Part shown: one piece after another, positions 38,419 to 47,231 of the stretch | Position numbering within the stretch: the first letter of the stretch is position 1 | How the letters are laid out: each line of letters starts with the position of its first letter | Source of the DNA: Vreelandella zhuhanensis | GTDB taxonomy: Bacteria; Pseudomonadota; Gammaproteobacteria; Pseudomonadales; Halomonadaceae | Direction of reading: 5' to 3' | Length of the DNA stretch: 64,000 bases | Assembly (NCBI RefSeq): GCF_009793355.1 | Contig: NZ_WTKP01000008.1 | Coordinates: forward strand, 62,001-126,000 | Notes under the pieces: model-generated | Databases searched by the model: none | What the model saw: the letters and a program-made list of their open reading frames with translations, nothing else | Told to the model about the DNA's origin: nothing | Translations under genes and position numbers: made by a program

Positions 38419-38443
38419 AGTGGTTTATTAAGAGAAATATCAG

Positions 38444-38471
38444 CGGCCGGCACTTTGCCGGCCGTTTTTTT
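38444..38471 (+). terminator. Terminator after the 47-residue gene
   Basis: CGGCCGGCA-CTT-TGCCGGCCG, a perfect 9-bp stem, followed by seven T residues. Confidence 0.93.
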
Positions 38472-38636
38472 GGATGGTAGTTGTCAGGGAAATCAACGAT
38501 ATGTTGGTGCAGTGCCACCTCGCTATTACCTTGCTCGCTCATGGCATCCTCCGCTTTTTGCGAAGCGGGGCGAGTTTGGCCTAACCTGAAGTTTCACCAA
38601 GGTGTCAGCCAGTCTCATTGAACGAAGGGAGGTCAT

Positions 38637-40055
38637 GTGAGCGATAGCGACCTGGGAATGATGAATGCTTCACGCCTGCGTGAGCTTTTTGAGGCCCGCG
38701 AGGCTTCTCCGCTCGAAGCCGCTCGGGCGGCACTTGAGCGTATCGACCGCTACAACGCCAAGGTCAATGCCTATGTGCATGTCGACCATGAAGGCGCGGA
38801 GGCCGCCGCCCATGCCTCGGCCCGGCGCTGGGGTCAAGGGCGGCCACTGAGCCCTATCGATGGGGTGCCGGTATCGCTCAAGGATTTGACCGAAGTCGCC
38901 GGCATGCCGGCGCGCCAAGGGTCACTGACCGTGCCAGACACGCCCTGCGAACGGGATGCACCACCCGCCAGGATGTTGCGGGAAGCGGGGGCGGTGATTC
39001 TGGGCAAGACCAATACCCCGGAATTCGGCTGGAAAGGGGTGACCGACAACCGGGTCTTCGGTGCCACGGCCAATCCCTGGAATACGGCGTTGACGGCAGG
39101 CGGCTCTTCCGGCGGGGCGGCCGTGGCGGCGGCTCTCAATATGGGGGTGCTGCATCAAGGGGGCGATTCGGGCGGCTCAATTCGAATTCCCGCCGCTTTT
39201 ACCGGGGTATTCGGGTTCAAGCCCACCTATGGCTGGACGCCGCAATGGCCGCCGGCCAAGGAGCCCACCCTCTCGCACATCGGCCCTTTGACCCGCACCG
39301 TGGATGATGCGGTAAGCATGCTCAATGTGATCGGGCGTTACGACTACCGCGACCCTTATGCGATACGCGGGCAGCCCGACGATTGGGGCGAAGAGGTCGG
39401 CATGGGGCTGCGTGGCCTGCGTATCGCCTATTCGCCGACCCTGGGTTACGCCCAGGTGGACAAGCAAGTTGCCGCCCGCGTCCGCGAGGCTGCCGACAAA
39501 CTGGCGGCACTCGGGGCCGAGGTGGTGGAGATCAACCCCGATTTCGAGGCATCACCCTTGGAGACCTTCCGCAAGCTTTGGTATACCGCTTCACTTGCCG
39601 TATGGGAGGAGCTTGACGAAAAGGCGCGCCAACAGCTTGACCCCGGCATGGTCACCGATGCAAAACGAGCCCAGGAGTGGGGCGCAGTGGATCTGTTTCG
39701 CGCCTTGCGCGCCCGGGCGCGGTTGACCGAGCAGCTCGAGCATTTCAACCAGAAATATCACCTTCTGATGACGCCGTCCGTGGCGATCGAGCCTTTCGAG
39801 ATCAATCATAACGTGCCGCCCGGCAGTGGCATGCAGGGCTGGGAAGAGTGGGCGCCTTTTTCCTATCCTTTCAATTTGAGCCAGCAACCGGCGGCATCGG
39901 TGCCTTGCGGTTTCACCGATACCGGCCTTCCGGTGGGCTTTCAGCTGGCCGGAGGCAAGCATGACGACGTGCGCATCCTGCGTGCCTGCCATGCGTTCAT
40001 GCAAGCCTATCCGGCACGTTTTCCCACGGTGCCCGACCCCTACCAGTCAGGCTGA
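38637..40055 (+). CDS. Amidase (amidase signature family)
   Basis: A 472-residue hydrolase of carboxamides. It uses a GTG start behind AGGGAGG; the nearby ATG at 38635 is out of frame. The Ser-cisSer-Lys triad is K in VPVSLKDLTEV, the serine of TAGGSSGGAA and the nucleophile in GGDSGGSIRIPA. It could be an indoleacetamide-type, aryl or peptide amidase; GatA is unlikely because gatB/gatC are absent here. Confidence 0.85.
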   Translation: MSDSDLGMMNASRLRELFEAREASPLEAARAALERIDRYNAKVNAYVHVDHEGAEAAAHASARRWGQGRPLSPIDGVPVSLKDLTEVAGMPARQGSLTVPDTPCERDAPPARMLREAGAVILGKTNTPEFGWKGVTDNRVFGATANPWNTALTAGGSSGGAAVAAALNMGVLHQGGDSGGSIRIPAAFTGVFGFKPTYGWTPQWPPAKEPTLSHIGPLTRTVDDAVSMLNVIGRYDYRDPYAIRGQPDDWGEEVGMGLRGLRIAYSPTLGYAQVDKQVAARVREAADKLAALGAEVVEINPDFEASPLETFRKLWYTASLAVWEELDEKARQQLDPGMVTDAKRAQEWGAVDLFRALRARARLTEQLEHFNQKYHLLMTPSVAIEPFEINHNVPPGSGMQGWEEWAPFSYPFNLSQQPAASVPCGFTDTGLPVGFQLAGGKHDDVRILRACHAFMQAYPARFPTVPDPYQSG

Positions 40056-40063
40056 GTGGACGG

Positions 40064-42544
40064 CTATACCAATAGCCTGCTCCAGCTGCCATAGCGGCCA
40101 TGGATCGGCCCACGACGCACGCTCAGCGCAATGACCGCAACCCCGCAGACAAGGCTGTTGATCAATGCCGCGGTGTCGGCGTCATGCAGAAAGGGCACCA
40201 GGCACAGCATGGCACCTAACACAATCAACACCCAACGTACCGGGCGCGCCGACTCCGCCAAGGCGATGATCGATACGGTAATGATCAGCGCCCCAAGCAA
40301 GTGATCCCAGTTGGCCAAGCTGCCTTCATTGCCGAAGGTCAGCCGGGTAAACATCAGCCAGATACCGATCGCAATGGCTAGCCCCAGGTTCCAGGGCAGG
40401 GTGACCCCGGTTTGCAGGGCATCCCGAGCGATAGCCTGTGGGCTGCGGTGAAAGTCGTCTTGCATGGGTTCGCGCTCTCCTTCGTCGGTATCACCGGTAA
40501 AGAATATCTTGAGCATCGGCGCCCCGGCACGATAACGCCGCTTGAGAAATTCACCGGTAGCCACGAACTCATTGAAGGCATAGGCGATCTGCAACAGCAT
40601 CGCCCCCGCCTGAATCAGGCATAAGGTGCACCAGGTACCGATGAGTATCGGCTGAATAATGATGAAGGTCACCGAGACCACACCTAAGGGCACGATCAAG
40701 ACACCGAATGAGGCAACGACCCAGGGCATGGTGCGCCAACGCTGGCTGGTACCGATGAGCCCGATCAGTATTTCCAGCATGTAGACGATGCCGCCCAGGC
40801 CAGCATCGGGAATCGGCCAGGCCTTTGAAGCCGAAGAGGTAATGATGTCTTCGGTTCCGTTGAGCCCTTCCCTGGTGCCGGCAAAGAACGGGTCCCAGAC
40901 GGCGTCGATATGCCCCAGCTGATAAGCCGCCAGGTAACGCGAGATGAAGAACCCCACCAAGGCCAGCAAGATGATCGGCATGCGCTGAAACCAGCTGGAA
41001 GGGTTGTTGTTGAAGCCGGGTGGCATGGTAGGCCCTGTGGTGGCCGCCGCCGGTGAGATGCCAGGGGAGGGCCGCACCACGGCGGAAAAGCCGATCGCCA
41101 GCATCCCGGTCACGGTGCCGTTGAGATAAGCCGCCGCGCTTTCGGTCCAGAAAAGTAGCGGCGCGAACAGCAGCCATATCCCCACCGCCGCGCATACCCA
41201 GCGAGCCCAGCTGTTACGCCATGAAAGTGAAATGCAGCCGAACACCACCAGTAAAAGCCCTGCGGCCATGTCGCTGAAGCTCATGGCGCTGCTGGTGTAG
41301 CCGAGTATCGAAGGCGAGGTAATCAGCCAGGCACCCAGCCCCACATTGAAAAAATGCGCCCAGAGCGTGCGGAAATGCTCGCGTTGGTACTGTTGCTGAT
41401 ACTGTTCGAGTACGGTTTCGGCGTTGCGGCCCTTTTCGCTGGCTTCCTCCATCCAGTCCGGTGGCGTGATGCCGTTGGCCTTGTACCAGCCACGCGGGTC
41501 CTTCAACAGGTTGGCGACGATATCCTCGAGTTTGTCGAATAACTCATGGCGCGGCTCCCAGCCAAGCTGCTTGCGCGCCCGATTGATATTCAGCTCGTAG
41601 TGGTCGTCGGCCATATCGATCATGAAGGGCCGAATGAACGGCTTCTCGCCCTTGTCGAAATCATCGGGTATCAAGGGCTCGCTTTTTTCCTCGAGCAAGG
41701 CGCCGGTCTTGGCGAGCGGCTTGGGCATCGAAATGGTCTTCCAGTGTTCCTTGCCGTGAATCAACTCGCCAATCCGGTTCTGCAACGCCTCGTAACTCAC
41801 GCAATGCGGCTCACCGACGAGAATCTCGTTCTCCCGGGGCAGGTCGTGACGCTTGTCGATGGTGCGGCGGAAGGCATCGATCATGTCTTCCTTGTGGATA
41901 CATGCCTGGCCGGCGCCGGTATTGCCTGAGTAGAGGTGACTTTTAAAGGAGTCTTCATAAATGCGCGCAATCTGATGCGATAAAGTGGGAACGCAGTTGT
42001 TTTCATCGTACATCCCGGCCAGTCGCAGCAGGGTGTAGGGCATGTCGCCCGCCTGTTCGCGTATCACTGCTTCGGTTTTGGCTTTCGATTTCGGGTAGGC
42101 CCAGGTAGGCGCGATAGGGGTGTGCTCGGTGATCTTTCTGCCGGGTATCTGAGGCTTGTGGACCAGCATGGTGCTGGAGTAGATGAACCGCTCCACATTC
42201 ATGTCCTGCAGAGCCGTCAAGAGGTTGCTGGTGCCCTGCACATTGACCTTGTCGTAGAGAGGCGATTCTTCACCGGTAAAGTCGAAGTAGGCCGCCAGAT
42301 GCACGACCGCGGCAATGTCCCTGCCATGACGGTCGGCTATCTTGTCCATGGCTTCCTTGATGGAATCCACCGAGGTAAGGTCGAATTCATGGCTTTCGTC
42401 CGCGTCTTTTGCCTCTTTCATGTCCAACCCGATGATCCAGTAGTCACGCTTCAAGCTATGGGTCAGGGCGGTTCCGATACCGCCGGCGGCACCGGTGATG
42501 ATAACGATGGGCCTGTGTTGATTCGCTTTTCTCTTGTCCTGCAT
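40064..42544 (-). CDS. SDR-SPW-VKOR-SPW multidomain membrane protein
   Basis: An 826-residue fusion. Residues 10-350 are an NAD-dependent epimerase/dehydratase (nucleotide motif ITGAAGGIGTAL, active site Y150-x3-K154 in WAYPKSK, Ser in IYSSTML). Residues about 390-490 are an SPW-repeat membrane domain (VGLGAWLITSPSILGY). Residues about 520-675 resemble a vitamin K epoxide reductase (VKOR) unit with the redox motif C639-TL-C642; the second cysteine pair of classical VKORs is not obvious (SSAS in that region). Residues about 715-810 are another SPW-like block. Start chosen at MQDKRKANQ behind AAAGGA. Function is unknown; a membrane redox or lipid-related role is inference. Confidence 0.8.
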   Translation of the reverse strand: MQDKRKANQHRPIVIITGAAGGIGTALTHSLKRDYWIIGLDMKEAKDADESHEFDLTSVDSIKEAMDKIADRHGRDIAAVVHLAAYFDFTGEESPLYDKVNVQGTSNLLTALQDMNVERFIYSSTMLVHKPQIPGRKITEHTPIAPTWAYPKSKAKTEAVIREQAGDMPYTLLRLAGMYDENNCVPTLSHQIARIYEDSFKSHLYSGNTGAGQACIHKEDMIDAFRRTIDKRHDLPRENEILVGEPHCVSYEALQNRIGELIHGKEHWKTISMPKPLAKTGALLEEKSEPLIPDDFDKGEKPFIRPFMIDMADDHYELNINRARKQLGWEPRHELFDKLEDIVANLLKDPRGWYKANGITPPDWMEEASEKGRNAETVLEQYQQQYQREHFRTLWAHFFNVGLGAWLITSPSILGYTSSAMSFSDMAAGLLLVVFGCISLSWRNSWARWVCAAVGIWLLFAPLLFWTESAAAYLNGTVTGMLAIGFSAVVRPSPGISPAAATTGPTMPPGFNNNPSSWFQRMPIILLALVGFFISRYLAAYQLGHIDAVWDPFFAGTREGLNGTEDIITSSASKAWPIPDAGLGGIVYMLEILIGLIGTSQRWRTMPWVVASFGVLIVPLGVVSVTFIIIQPILIGTWCTLCLIQAGAMLLQIAYAFNEFVATGEFLKRRYRAGAPMLKIFFTGDTDEGEREPMQDDFHRSPQAIARDALQTGVTLPWNLGLAIAIGIWLMFTRLTFGNEGSLANWDHLLGALIITVSIIALAESARPVRWVLIVLGAMLCLVPFLHDADTAALINSLVCGVAVIALSVRRGPIHGRYGSWSRLLV

Positions 42545-42775
42545 GAGTAGAGATCCTTTCTGTCGTAAGGCGAGAAGACGTCCCACACCACATGACAAAC
42601 TGACCTTCAATCTAGTCGGGAAAACAGCGATCCGGCAAACACCTATTCAAGCGTTGCACACGTGAATGTTGCGGCAGGGCGCAGCAATGAAGCGGATATG
42701 TTTTCTGCAAGCCTCTTGGCTGGCATGGCGGCAAGCCGTAAGCTCGGATTCCAAACAATTTTTCGAGCTCGCAGC

Positions 42776-44035
42776 ATGCACCCACAACGCGAACGTTTGC
42801 ATAACGAACTGCACGCCCGGCCCCCGGTTCGCTTTTCAGCACCGGCCCATTTGCATCACTATGCTTTTCTCGACAGCCAGGCGGTGGGTGACGCTATTCT
42901 TGCCCATTTGGGGGAGTTGACCGGCACTCCGCTGGACGTCGAGGCAGCCCAGGAAATCATCGAATTCGAAGGCAATACGCTCAAATGGGAGCGGCATACC
43001 GAGTTCTTCACCCTGACGTTGCTGGTGCCTCGCCGGACCGGTTCGCCGCAATGGCCTCGCCGGACCGGTTCGCCGCAATGGCCTGCGCCGCCGCCGCTGC
43101 TGGCTGATATTGCCCAGATGCATCAGGCGGAATTGATAAACGCCAGCCTGATTCTGGTGGAAGCGGAAGAGCAATGGGAAGGCAAGCCAAAGGCCTATGG
43201 CTTTCGTGACCCTGCCGGTTCCCTGGTGGGAGGTGGCGACGCTACCGTATGGAGTGATTTCCGGCTGTCAGCGGAAGGGGTCAATCATTTACTGCTGGTG
43301 AACCGCGGGCTCAACGACTTTCGATTGGGACGCATGACCCGAAGGCTGCTGGAGATCGAGACCTATCGCATGATGGCCTCGCTTGCCTTGCCCTTGGCCA
43401 AGGAACTGAGCGTCGAGCTGCATGATTACGAACTGGAACTGGGGGAGCTGTCGGATCGCAATACCGACGCTGGCAACACCAGCCCCAAACCGCTACTGGC
43501 GGCTATTTTCAGGCTTTCCGACCGGCTCGAGCGTTCCGGTGCCCGTTCGCGGCAACGCTTCAGTGCCACAGAGGCCTATGCGTTGCTCGTGAACACGCGC
43601 ATTGAAGAGCTGCGCGAGAAGCGTCTTGACGGCCATCCTGCGTTGGGTACCTTTATTTTGCGCCGTTTCCGTCCCACCGTGCATTATTGCGCGGCGATCA
43701 ATCGGCGTCAGGAAAGCTTGGCGGAAAGCGTCGCGCGTCTCAACGACCTGCTGAGAACCCGTGCTCAGGTGGAAATCGAAGAGCAGAATTCGGCGATTCT
43801 GCAAAGTCTCAATGAACGCACCAGCAGTCAGCTCAAGATTCAAAAGGCGGTCGAGGGGCTCTCGATCATCGTTATCAGTTACTACATTTTCAGCCTTTTC
43901 CAGCTGGGCTTGAAAAGTCTGGGTGCCTTGGGTGTGGTCATCCAGCCCATGCTGGCCGCCATGGTGTTGGGGCCGCTGGGATTGCTGATCATCGGTTTTC
44001 TCGCCTGGCGAATCTGGCGCGTCAAGAATCACTGA
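42776..44035 (+). CDS. DUF3422 family protein
   Basis: A 419-residue protein of unknown function with two C-terminal membrane segments (IIVISYYIFSLFQLGL and MVLGPLGLLIIGFLAW). The start MHPQRERLHNELHARPP is chosen because the ELHARPP motif sits near the N-terminus in this family; a frame opening 114 nt earlier is probably not translated. A perfect 27-bp tandem duplication gives two copies of PRRTGSPQW in the N-terminal third. Confidence 0.8.
   Translation: MHPQRERLHNELHARPPVRFSAPAHLHHYAFLDSQAVGDAILAHLGELTGTPLDVEAAQEIIEFEGNTLKWERHTEFFTLTLLVPRRTGSPQWPRRTGSPQWPAPPPLLADIAQMHQAELINASLILVEAEEQWEGKPKAYGFRDPAGSLVGGGDATVWSDFRLSAEGVNHLLLVNRGLNDFRLGRMTRRLLEIETYRMMASLALPLAKELSVELHDYELELGELSDRNTDAGNTSPKPLLAAIFRLSDRLERSGARSRQRFSATEAYALLVNTRIEELREKRLDGHPALGTFILRRFRPTVHYCAAINRRQESLAESVARLNDLLRTRAQVEIEEQNSAILQSLNERTSSQLKIQKAVEGLSIIVISYYIFSLFQLGLKSLGALGVVIQPMLAAMVLGPLGLLIIGFLAWRIWRVKNH
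43028..43081. repeat. Perfect 27-bp tandem duplication in the DUF3422 gene
   Basis: Positions 43028-43054 and 43055-43081 are identical, adding nine in-frame codons (PRRTGSPQW twice). The lack of any mismatch points to a recent event or a live variable locus. Confidence 0.97.
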
Positions 44036-44088
44036 GAAAAATGGCTTTTACGTCCAAGAGCTGAAAATCCAAGAATGGAACAAGCAAG

Positions 44089-44377
44089 TGGTCAACTACC
44101 TCGCCCTAAAGGACGAGGCTTGTGACAACAAGCCCGGTTGACCAGGGAAAGCGGTAGCCAACCCGCTACGTTTGCAATAGGTCGTCAAGACCCACCGCCG
44201 AATGCTTCGCTCAGTTCGGCGCTCTGGAAGGTCAGGATCACGCTGGTGAAAGGTAAAGCGCCGAAGGTTCTGATCGCTACCACAAGGTAGGAGCCGGTTG
44301 CAGACATTCCCGAGGGGAGACAGGTTGGAAGACCTGCGTCACTAGGCCCGTAAGGGCAATGTTTAGGAGGAGATCGC
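44089..44377 (+). ncRNA. Omega-RNA (HEARO RNA) of IscB
   Basis: The whole stretch before iscB folds into consecutive stems. TGGTCAAC (44089-44096) pairs with GTTGACCA (44137-44144) and encloses CCTCG/CGAGG (44099/44114) and GCTTGT-GACA-ACAAGC (44118-44133). Then come AGCGG/CCGCT (44150/44163), GGTC/GACC (44180/44189), GCCGAA/TTCGGC (44197/44215), GGCGCT/AGCGCC (44218/44257), TCCC/GGGA (44308/44315), CAGGT/ACCTG (44321/44332) and GCCC-GTAA-GGGC (44346-44357). The RNA runs up to the iscB RBS. In known IscB systems the guide is the 5' end, so here it would be roughly the 16-20 nt just left of 44089. Confidence 0.8.
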
Positions 44378-45748
44378 ATGGCGGTTTTCGTATTGGGAAA
44401 GAACAAGCAGCCGTTGATGCCGTGTTCGGAAAAACGCGCACGGTTGCTGCTGGAGCGCGGACGGGCAGCGGTGGTGAACCTGACGCCTTTCGTGATCCGG
44501 TTGCGGGATCGCTGCCTGAGTGACTGCACCTTGCAGCCAACCCTGCTGGCTGCCGATCCGGGCAGCAAGGAAACCGGGCTGGCGCTGATGCGGCTGGGAA
44601 ACAACGCAACGGAAGAAAAGGCACCGGCAACCCGCCATGTGCTTTGCCTGTTTCAGTTGGTGCATCGGGGCTTCCAGATTCGCCAAGCCTTGGAGCAACG
44701 TGCCGGTTTTCGGCGTCGGCGTCGCAGCAAGAACCTGCGCCATCGCAAGCCACGCTTCGACAACCGGACGCGCAAGAAGGGCTGGCTGCCGCCCAGCTTG
44801 CAACACCGGGTCGATACAACCATGGCTTGGGTGGACAAGCTGTGCCGTTGGGCGCCGGTGACTCATCTGAACATGGAATTGGTGCGCTTCGATCTACAGA
44901 AGATGGAAAACCCGGAGATTTCCGGGGTCGAGTACCAGCAAGGCACGCTCCTGGGCTATGAGGTGCGTGAATACCTGCTCGAAAAATGGGGTAGAGAGTG
45001 CGCCTACTGCGGTACCGGTGATACGCCCCTGGAGATCGAGCATGTGGTAGCGAAATCTCGGAACGGCTCTAGCCGGGTGAGCAACCTGACCGTCGCCTGT
45101 CACGACTGCAATATCGCTAAGGATAATCAGTCGCTTGCCGACTTCTTTGCCACCGACAAGGGGTTGAAGCGCCGCCTGAAAGCCAATGGCCTGTCGGCGG
45201 AAATGCGCTTGGCTCGGGTGCAGCGCCAGCTCAAATTACCGCTGCGGGATGCCACCGCTGTTAATGCCACCCGCTGGGCACTGTTCGGTGCAATGAAGTC
45301 CACTGGTCTACCCGTCGCCGTGGGCAGCGGCGGTCGCACCAAGTACAACCGTCAGCGCCTGGGTATTCCCAAAACCCATGCGCTGGATGCGGCCTGTGTC
45401 GGCAAGTTCGATACCCTGAAAGGCTGGCGGGTACCCACCCAGGTCATCAAGGCCATGGGGCGCGGCAGCTACAAGCGCACCCGGCTCGACAAGTACGGCT
45501 TTCCGCGTGGCTACCTGATGCGCCAGAAGCAAGTACAAGGTTTTCAGACCGGCGATAGGGTCAGGGCAATTGTCCCGACCGGCAAGAAGGCCGGCACGCA
45601 TACGGGTCGCGTGGCAATCCGCAAGACTGGCAGTTTCAATATTCAAACCGAACAGGGCGCGGTACAGGGCATCTCCTGGCCCTACTGCACTCTGTTGCAA
45701 CGCGGTGATGGCTACGGCTACCACCAGATACCCACGACTCAACACTAA
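44378..45748 (+). CDS. iscB: IscB RNA-guided nuclease (RuvC-HNH)
   Basis: A 456-residue member of the family ancestral to Cas9. The N-terminal PLMP domain is present (VLGKNKQPLMPCSEKRAR). RuvC-I is LLAADPGSKETG with D60; an arginine-rich bridge helix follows (QRAGFRRRRRSKNLRHRK, 108-125); RuvC-II is NMELVRFD with E167; the HNH domain (about 205-250) has C208/C211 and C241/C244 with H222 (IEHVVAKS) and N236; RuvC-III is H334-ALD337. After it comes the C-terminal target-interaction region (to 456). All expected catalytic residues are present, so the nuclease should be active. The AGGAGGAG ribosome binding site lies at the 3' border of the omega-RNA. Confidence 0.95.
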   Translation: MAVFVLGKNKQPLMPCSEKRARLLLERGRAAVVNLTPFVIRLRDRCLSDCTLQPTLLAADPGSKETGLALMRLGNNATEEKAPATRHVLCLFQLVHRGFQIRQALEQRAGFRRRRRSKNLRHRKPRFDNRTRKKGWLPPSLQHRVDTTMAWVDKLCRWAPVTHLNMELVRFDLQKMENPEISGVEYQQGTLLGYEVREYLLEKWGRECAYCGTGDTPLEIEHVVAKSRNGSSRVSNLTVACHDCNIAKDNQSLADFFATDKGLKRRLKANGLSAEMRLARVQRQLKLPLRDATAVNATRWALFGAMKSTGLPVAVGSGGRTKYNRQRLGIPKTHALDAACVGKFDTLKGWRVPTQVIKAMGRGSYKRTRLDKYGFPRGYLMRQKQVQGFQTGDRVRAIVPTGKKAGTHTGRVAIRKTGSFNIQTEQGAVQGISWPYCTLLQRGDGYGYHQIPTTQH

Positions 45749-45838
45749 AGGAGGCGCGGACAGGGAACCCCGAGTCGTGCTGCGCACGACGCGCTATCCC
45801 TCCCGGCGCTAAAGCAACCGGGTTTCCCGCGCAAAACG

Positions 45839-46498
45839 ATGAATAAAACAATCAAAACTACGCTGCGGTGTCTGGCTATCGCAAGCCTTGCCGTCGTCTC
45901 TACCGGCTGTGCGATGCTGGCGCCTGCGCCTCCCGATGACCAGAGCAATGTCTGTGAAATCTTCCGCGAACAGCCTAGCTGGTATGACTATGCACGGGAT
46001 TCCCAAAAGGCATGGGGCACGCCGATAGCCACCCAGATGGCCTTCATTCAGCAGGAGTCTTCGTTTCGCAGCCATGTACGCCCGCCCCGAAGTCGCCTGC
46101 TGGGGTTCATTCCCTGGCGGCGGCCTTCTTCCGCACGCGGTTACGCCCAGGCCCAGGACCCCGTCTGGGGGGAATACGAGGCGGATGCGGGAGGGCTTTT
46201 TGCCCGGCGAACGCACATGAAGCATGCCACGGATTTCATCGGCTGGTATAACCGCCGCACCCAGCAACAAACCGGCGTTTCCCTGAACAATCCCGAGCAT
46301 CTCTACTTGGCCTACCATGAAGGCCAGGGTGGTTATCGTCGGGGGTCGTACCGAAGCAAACCCCAGGTGATGCGTGCCGCACGCCAAGTAAGCAGCCGCG
46401 CAGGGCGTTATCAGGCCCAGCTGTCAGCCTGCGAAGCCGAGTTTCAATGCCGTCGCTTCTATCAGGTATGGCCTTTCTGCCGAGGAAAACGTCGATAA
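45839..46498 (+). CDS. Lytic transglycosylase (SLT-type) lipoprotein
   Basis: A 219-residue lipoprotein: signal peptide and lipobox VVSTGC (Cys24), then a domain with FIQQESSFRSHVRPPR, where ESSF is the SLT motif with the catalytic Glu, and YLAYHEGQGGYRRGS. It should cleave peptidoglycan glycan strands from the outer membrane. No ribosome binding site is visible: the DNA right up to 6 bp before the ATG belongs to the IscB element's end, so expression may be altered. The final 75 nt overlap tail-to-tail with the HAD gene. Confidence 0.8.
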   Translation: MNKTIKTTLRCLAIASLAVVSTGCAMLAPAPPDDQSNVCEIFREQPSWYDYARDSQKAWGTPIATQMAFIQQESSFRSHVRPPRSRLLGFIPWRRPSSARGYAQAQDPVWGEYEADAGGLFARRTHMKHATDFIGWYNRRTQQQTGVSLNNPEHLYLAYHEGQGGYRRGSYRSKPQVMRAARQVSSRAGRYQAQLSACEAEFQCRRFYQVWPFCRGKRR

Positions 46499-47206
46499 CC
46501 CTTGTTCGGTATAAGCGTTCAGCTCTTCCGTATCGGCGTGTGCAGGCGGGGCGCGCCAGTTCAGGTGAGGCCAGCCTTCGACACGGGCTACCTCGGCCAG
46601 CACGGGGTCCGGGTTGACCGCCACAGGTCGGTCGACATGGTTGAGCAGCGGCAGGTCATTGCGTGAATCGGAATAAAAGGTGAGAGAGCGGGGATGTAAT
46701 CGCCGCTCGGCGAGCCACGCCTTGAGCCGGGAGACTTTACCCCCTCGATAGGAAAGTTGGCCCGAGGTCACTCCGGTATAGCGGCCTTCGCTGATCGCAA
46801 GTTCTACCGCGATGACGTGGGCGATGCCCAAGTGCCTGGCCACCGGCTCGACCAGATGGCGCGCCGAAGCGGAAATCAACAGTAGTTCGTCGCCTTCTTG
46901 ACGGTGGCTTTCGATGCGCTCCCTCGCCTGACGAAACACCAGCGGCACCACGTCACTGATGACGAACCGGTCCACTTCCTCCTGCACCTCTTCGAGGCTG
47001 CGTCCGGTGAGCGGGGAGAGCGTCAAGGCGAGGTACTCTTCAAGTTTCAGTCGGCCGGCATGGTAAGCGACTTGCATGGCGCGTGTTGAAGAAAGGAAAT
47101 AACCCACGTCTTCAACCCAGCCTTGCTTGACCATCCAGGTATTCCATAGCGCGCTGCAATCGCCATTCAGCAGGGTGTCATCGAGGTCGAACAGTGCAAA
47201 ATGCAT
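46424..47206 (-). CDS. HAD-IB family phosphatase
   Basis: A 260-residue hydrolase. HAD motif I is FDLDDTLLNGD, motif II LLISASARHLV, and motif III/IV GGKVSRLKAWL with YSDSRNDLPLL. The start MHFALFDLDD has GGAG upstream. It resembles SerB/ PhoD-like HAD-IB phosphatases of small phosphorylated compounds. It is 25 nt downstream of phnE2 on the same strand, so a link to phosphonate or phosphite handling is possible but not shown. Confidence 0.85.
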   Translation of the reverse strand: MHFALFDLDDTLLNGDCSALWNTWMVKQGWVEDVGYFLSSTRAMQVAYHAGRLKLEEYLALTLSPLTGRSLEEVQEEVDRFVISDVVPLVFRQARERIESHRQEGDELLLISASARHLVEPVARHLGIAHVIAVELAISEGRYTGVTSGQLSYRGGKVSRLKAWLAERRLHPRSLTFYSDSRNDLPLLNHVDRPVAVNPDPVLAEVARVEGWPHLNWRAPPAHADTEELNAYTEQGLSTFSSAERPYLIEATALKLGFAG

Positions 47207-47231
47207 GGGGGTAACACTCCAGAGCCTGGCG

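Larger units (their letters stand above)
44089..45832 (+). mobile_element. IscB element (HEARO-type, no transposase)
   Basis: The left end is placed where the omega-RNA fold begins; the right end after two hairpins downstream of iscB: GTCGTGC-TGC-GCACGAC (45774-45790) and CCCGG/CCGGG around GCTAAAGC (45802-45822), followed by TTTCCCGCGC. These ends look like those of IS200/IS605-type elements. No TnpA gene is present, so any movement would need TnpA in trans. The right end stops about 6 bp before the next start codon. Confidence 0.75.

Noticed and set aside
38273-38542. A minus-strand frame of 89 codons starting behind GGAGG
   Set aside because: It runs through the perfect terminator hairpin and is antisense to the 47-residue gene that has its own RBS and terminator. 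The good RBS leaves a small doubt.
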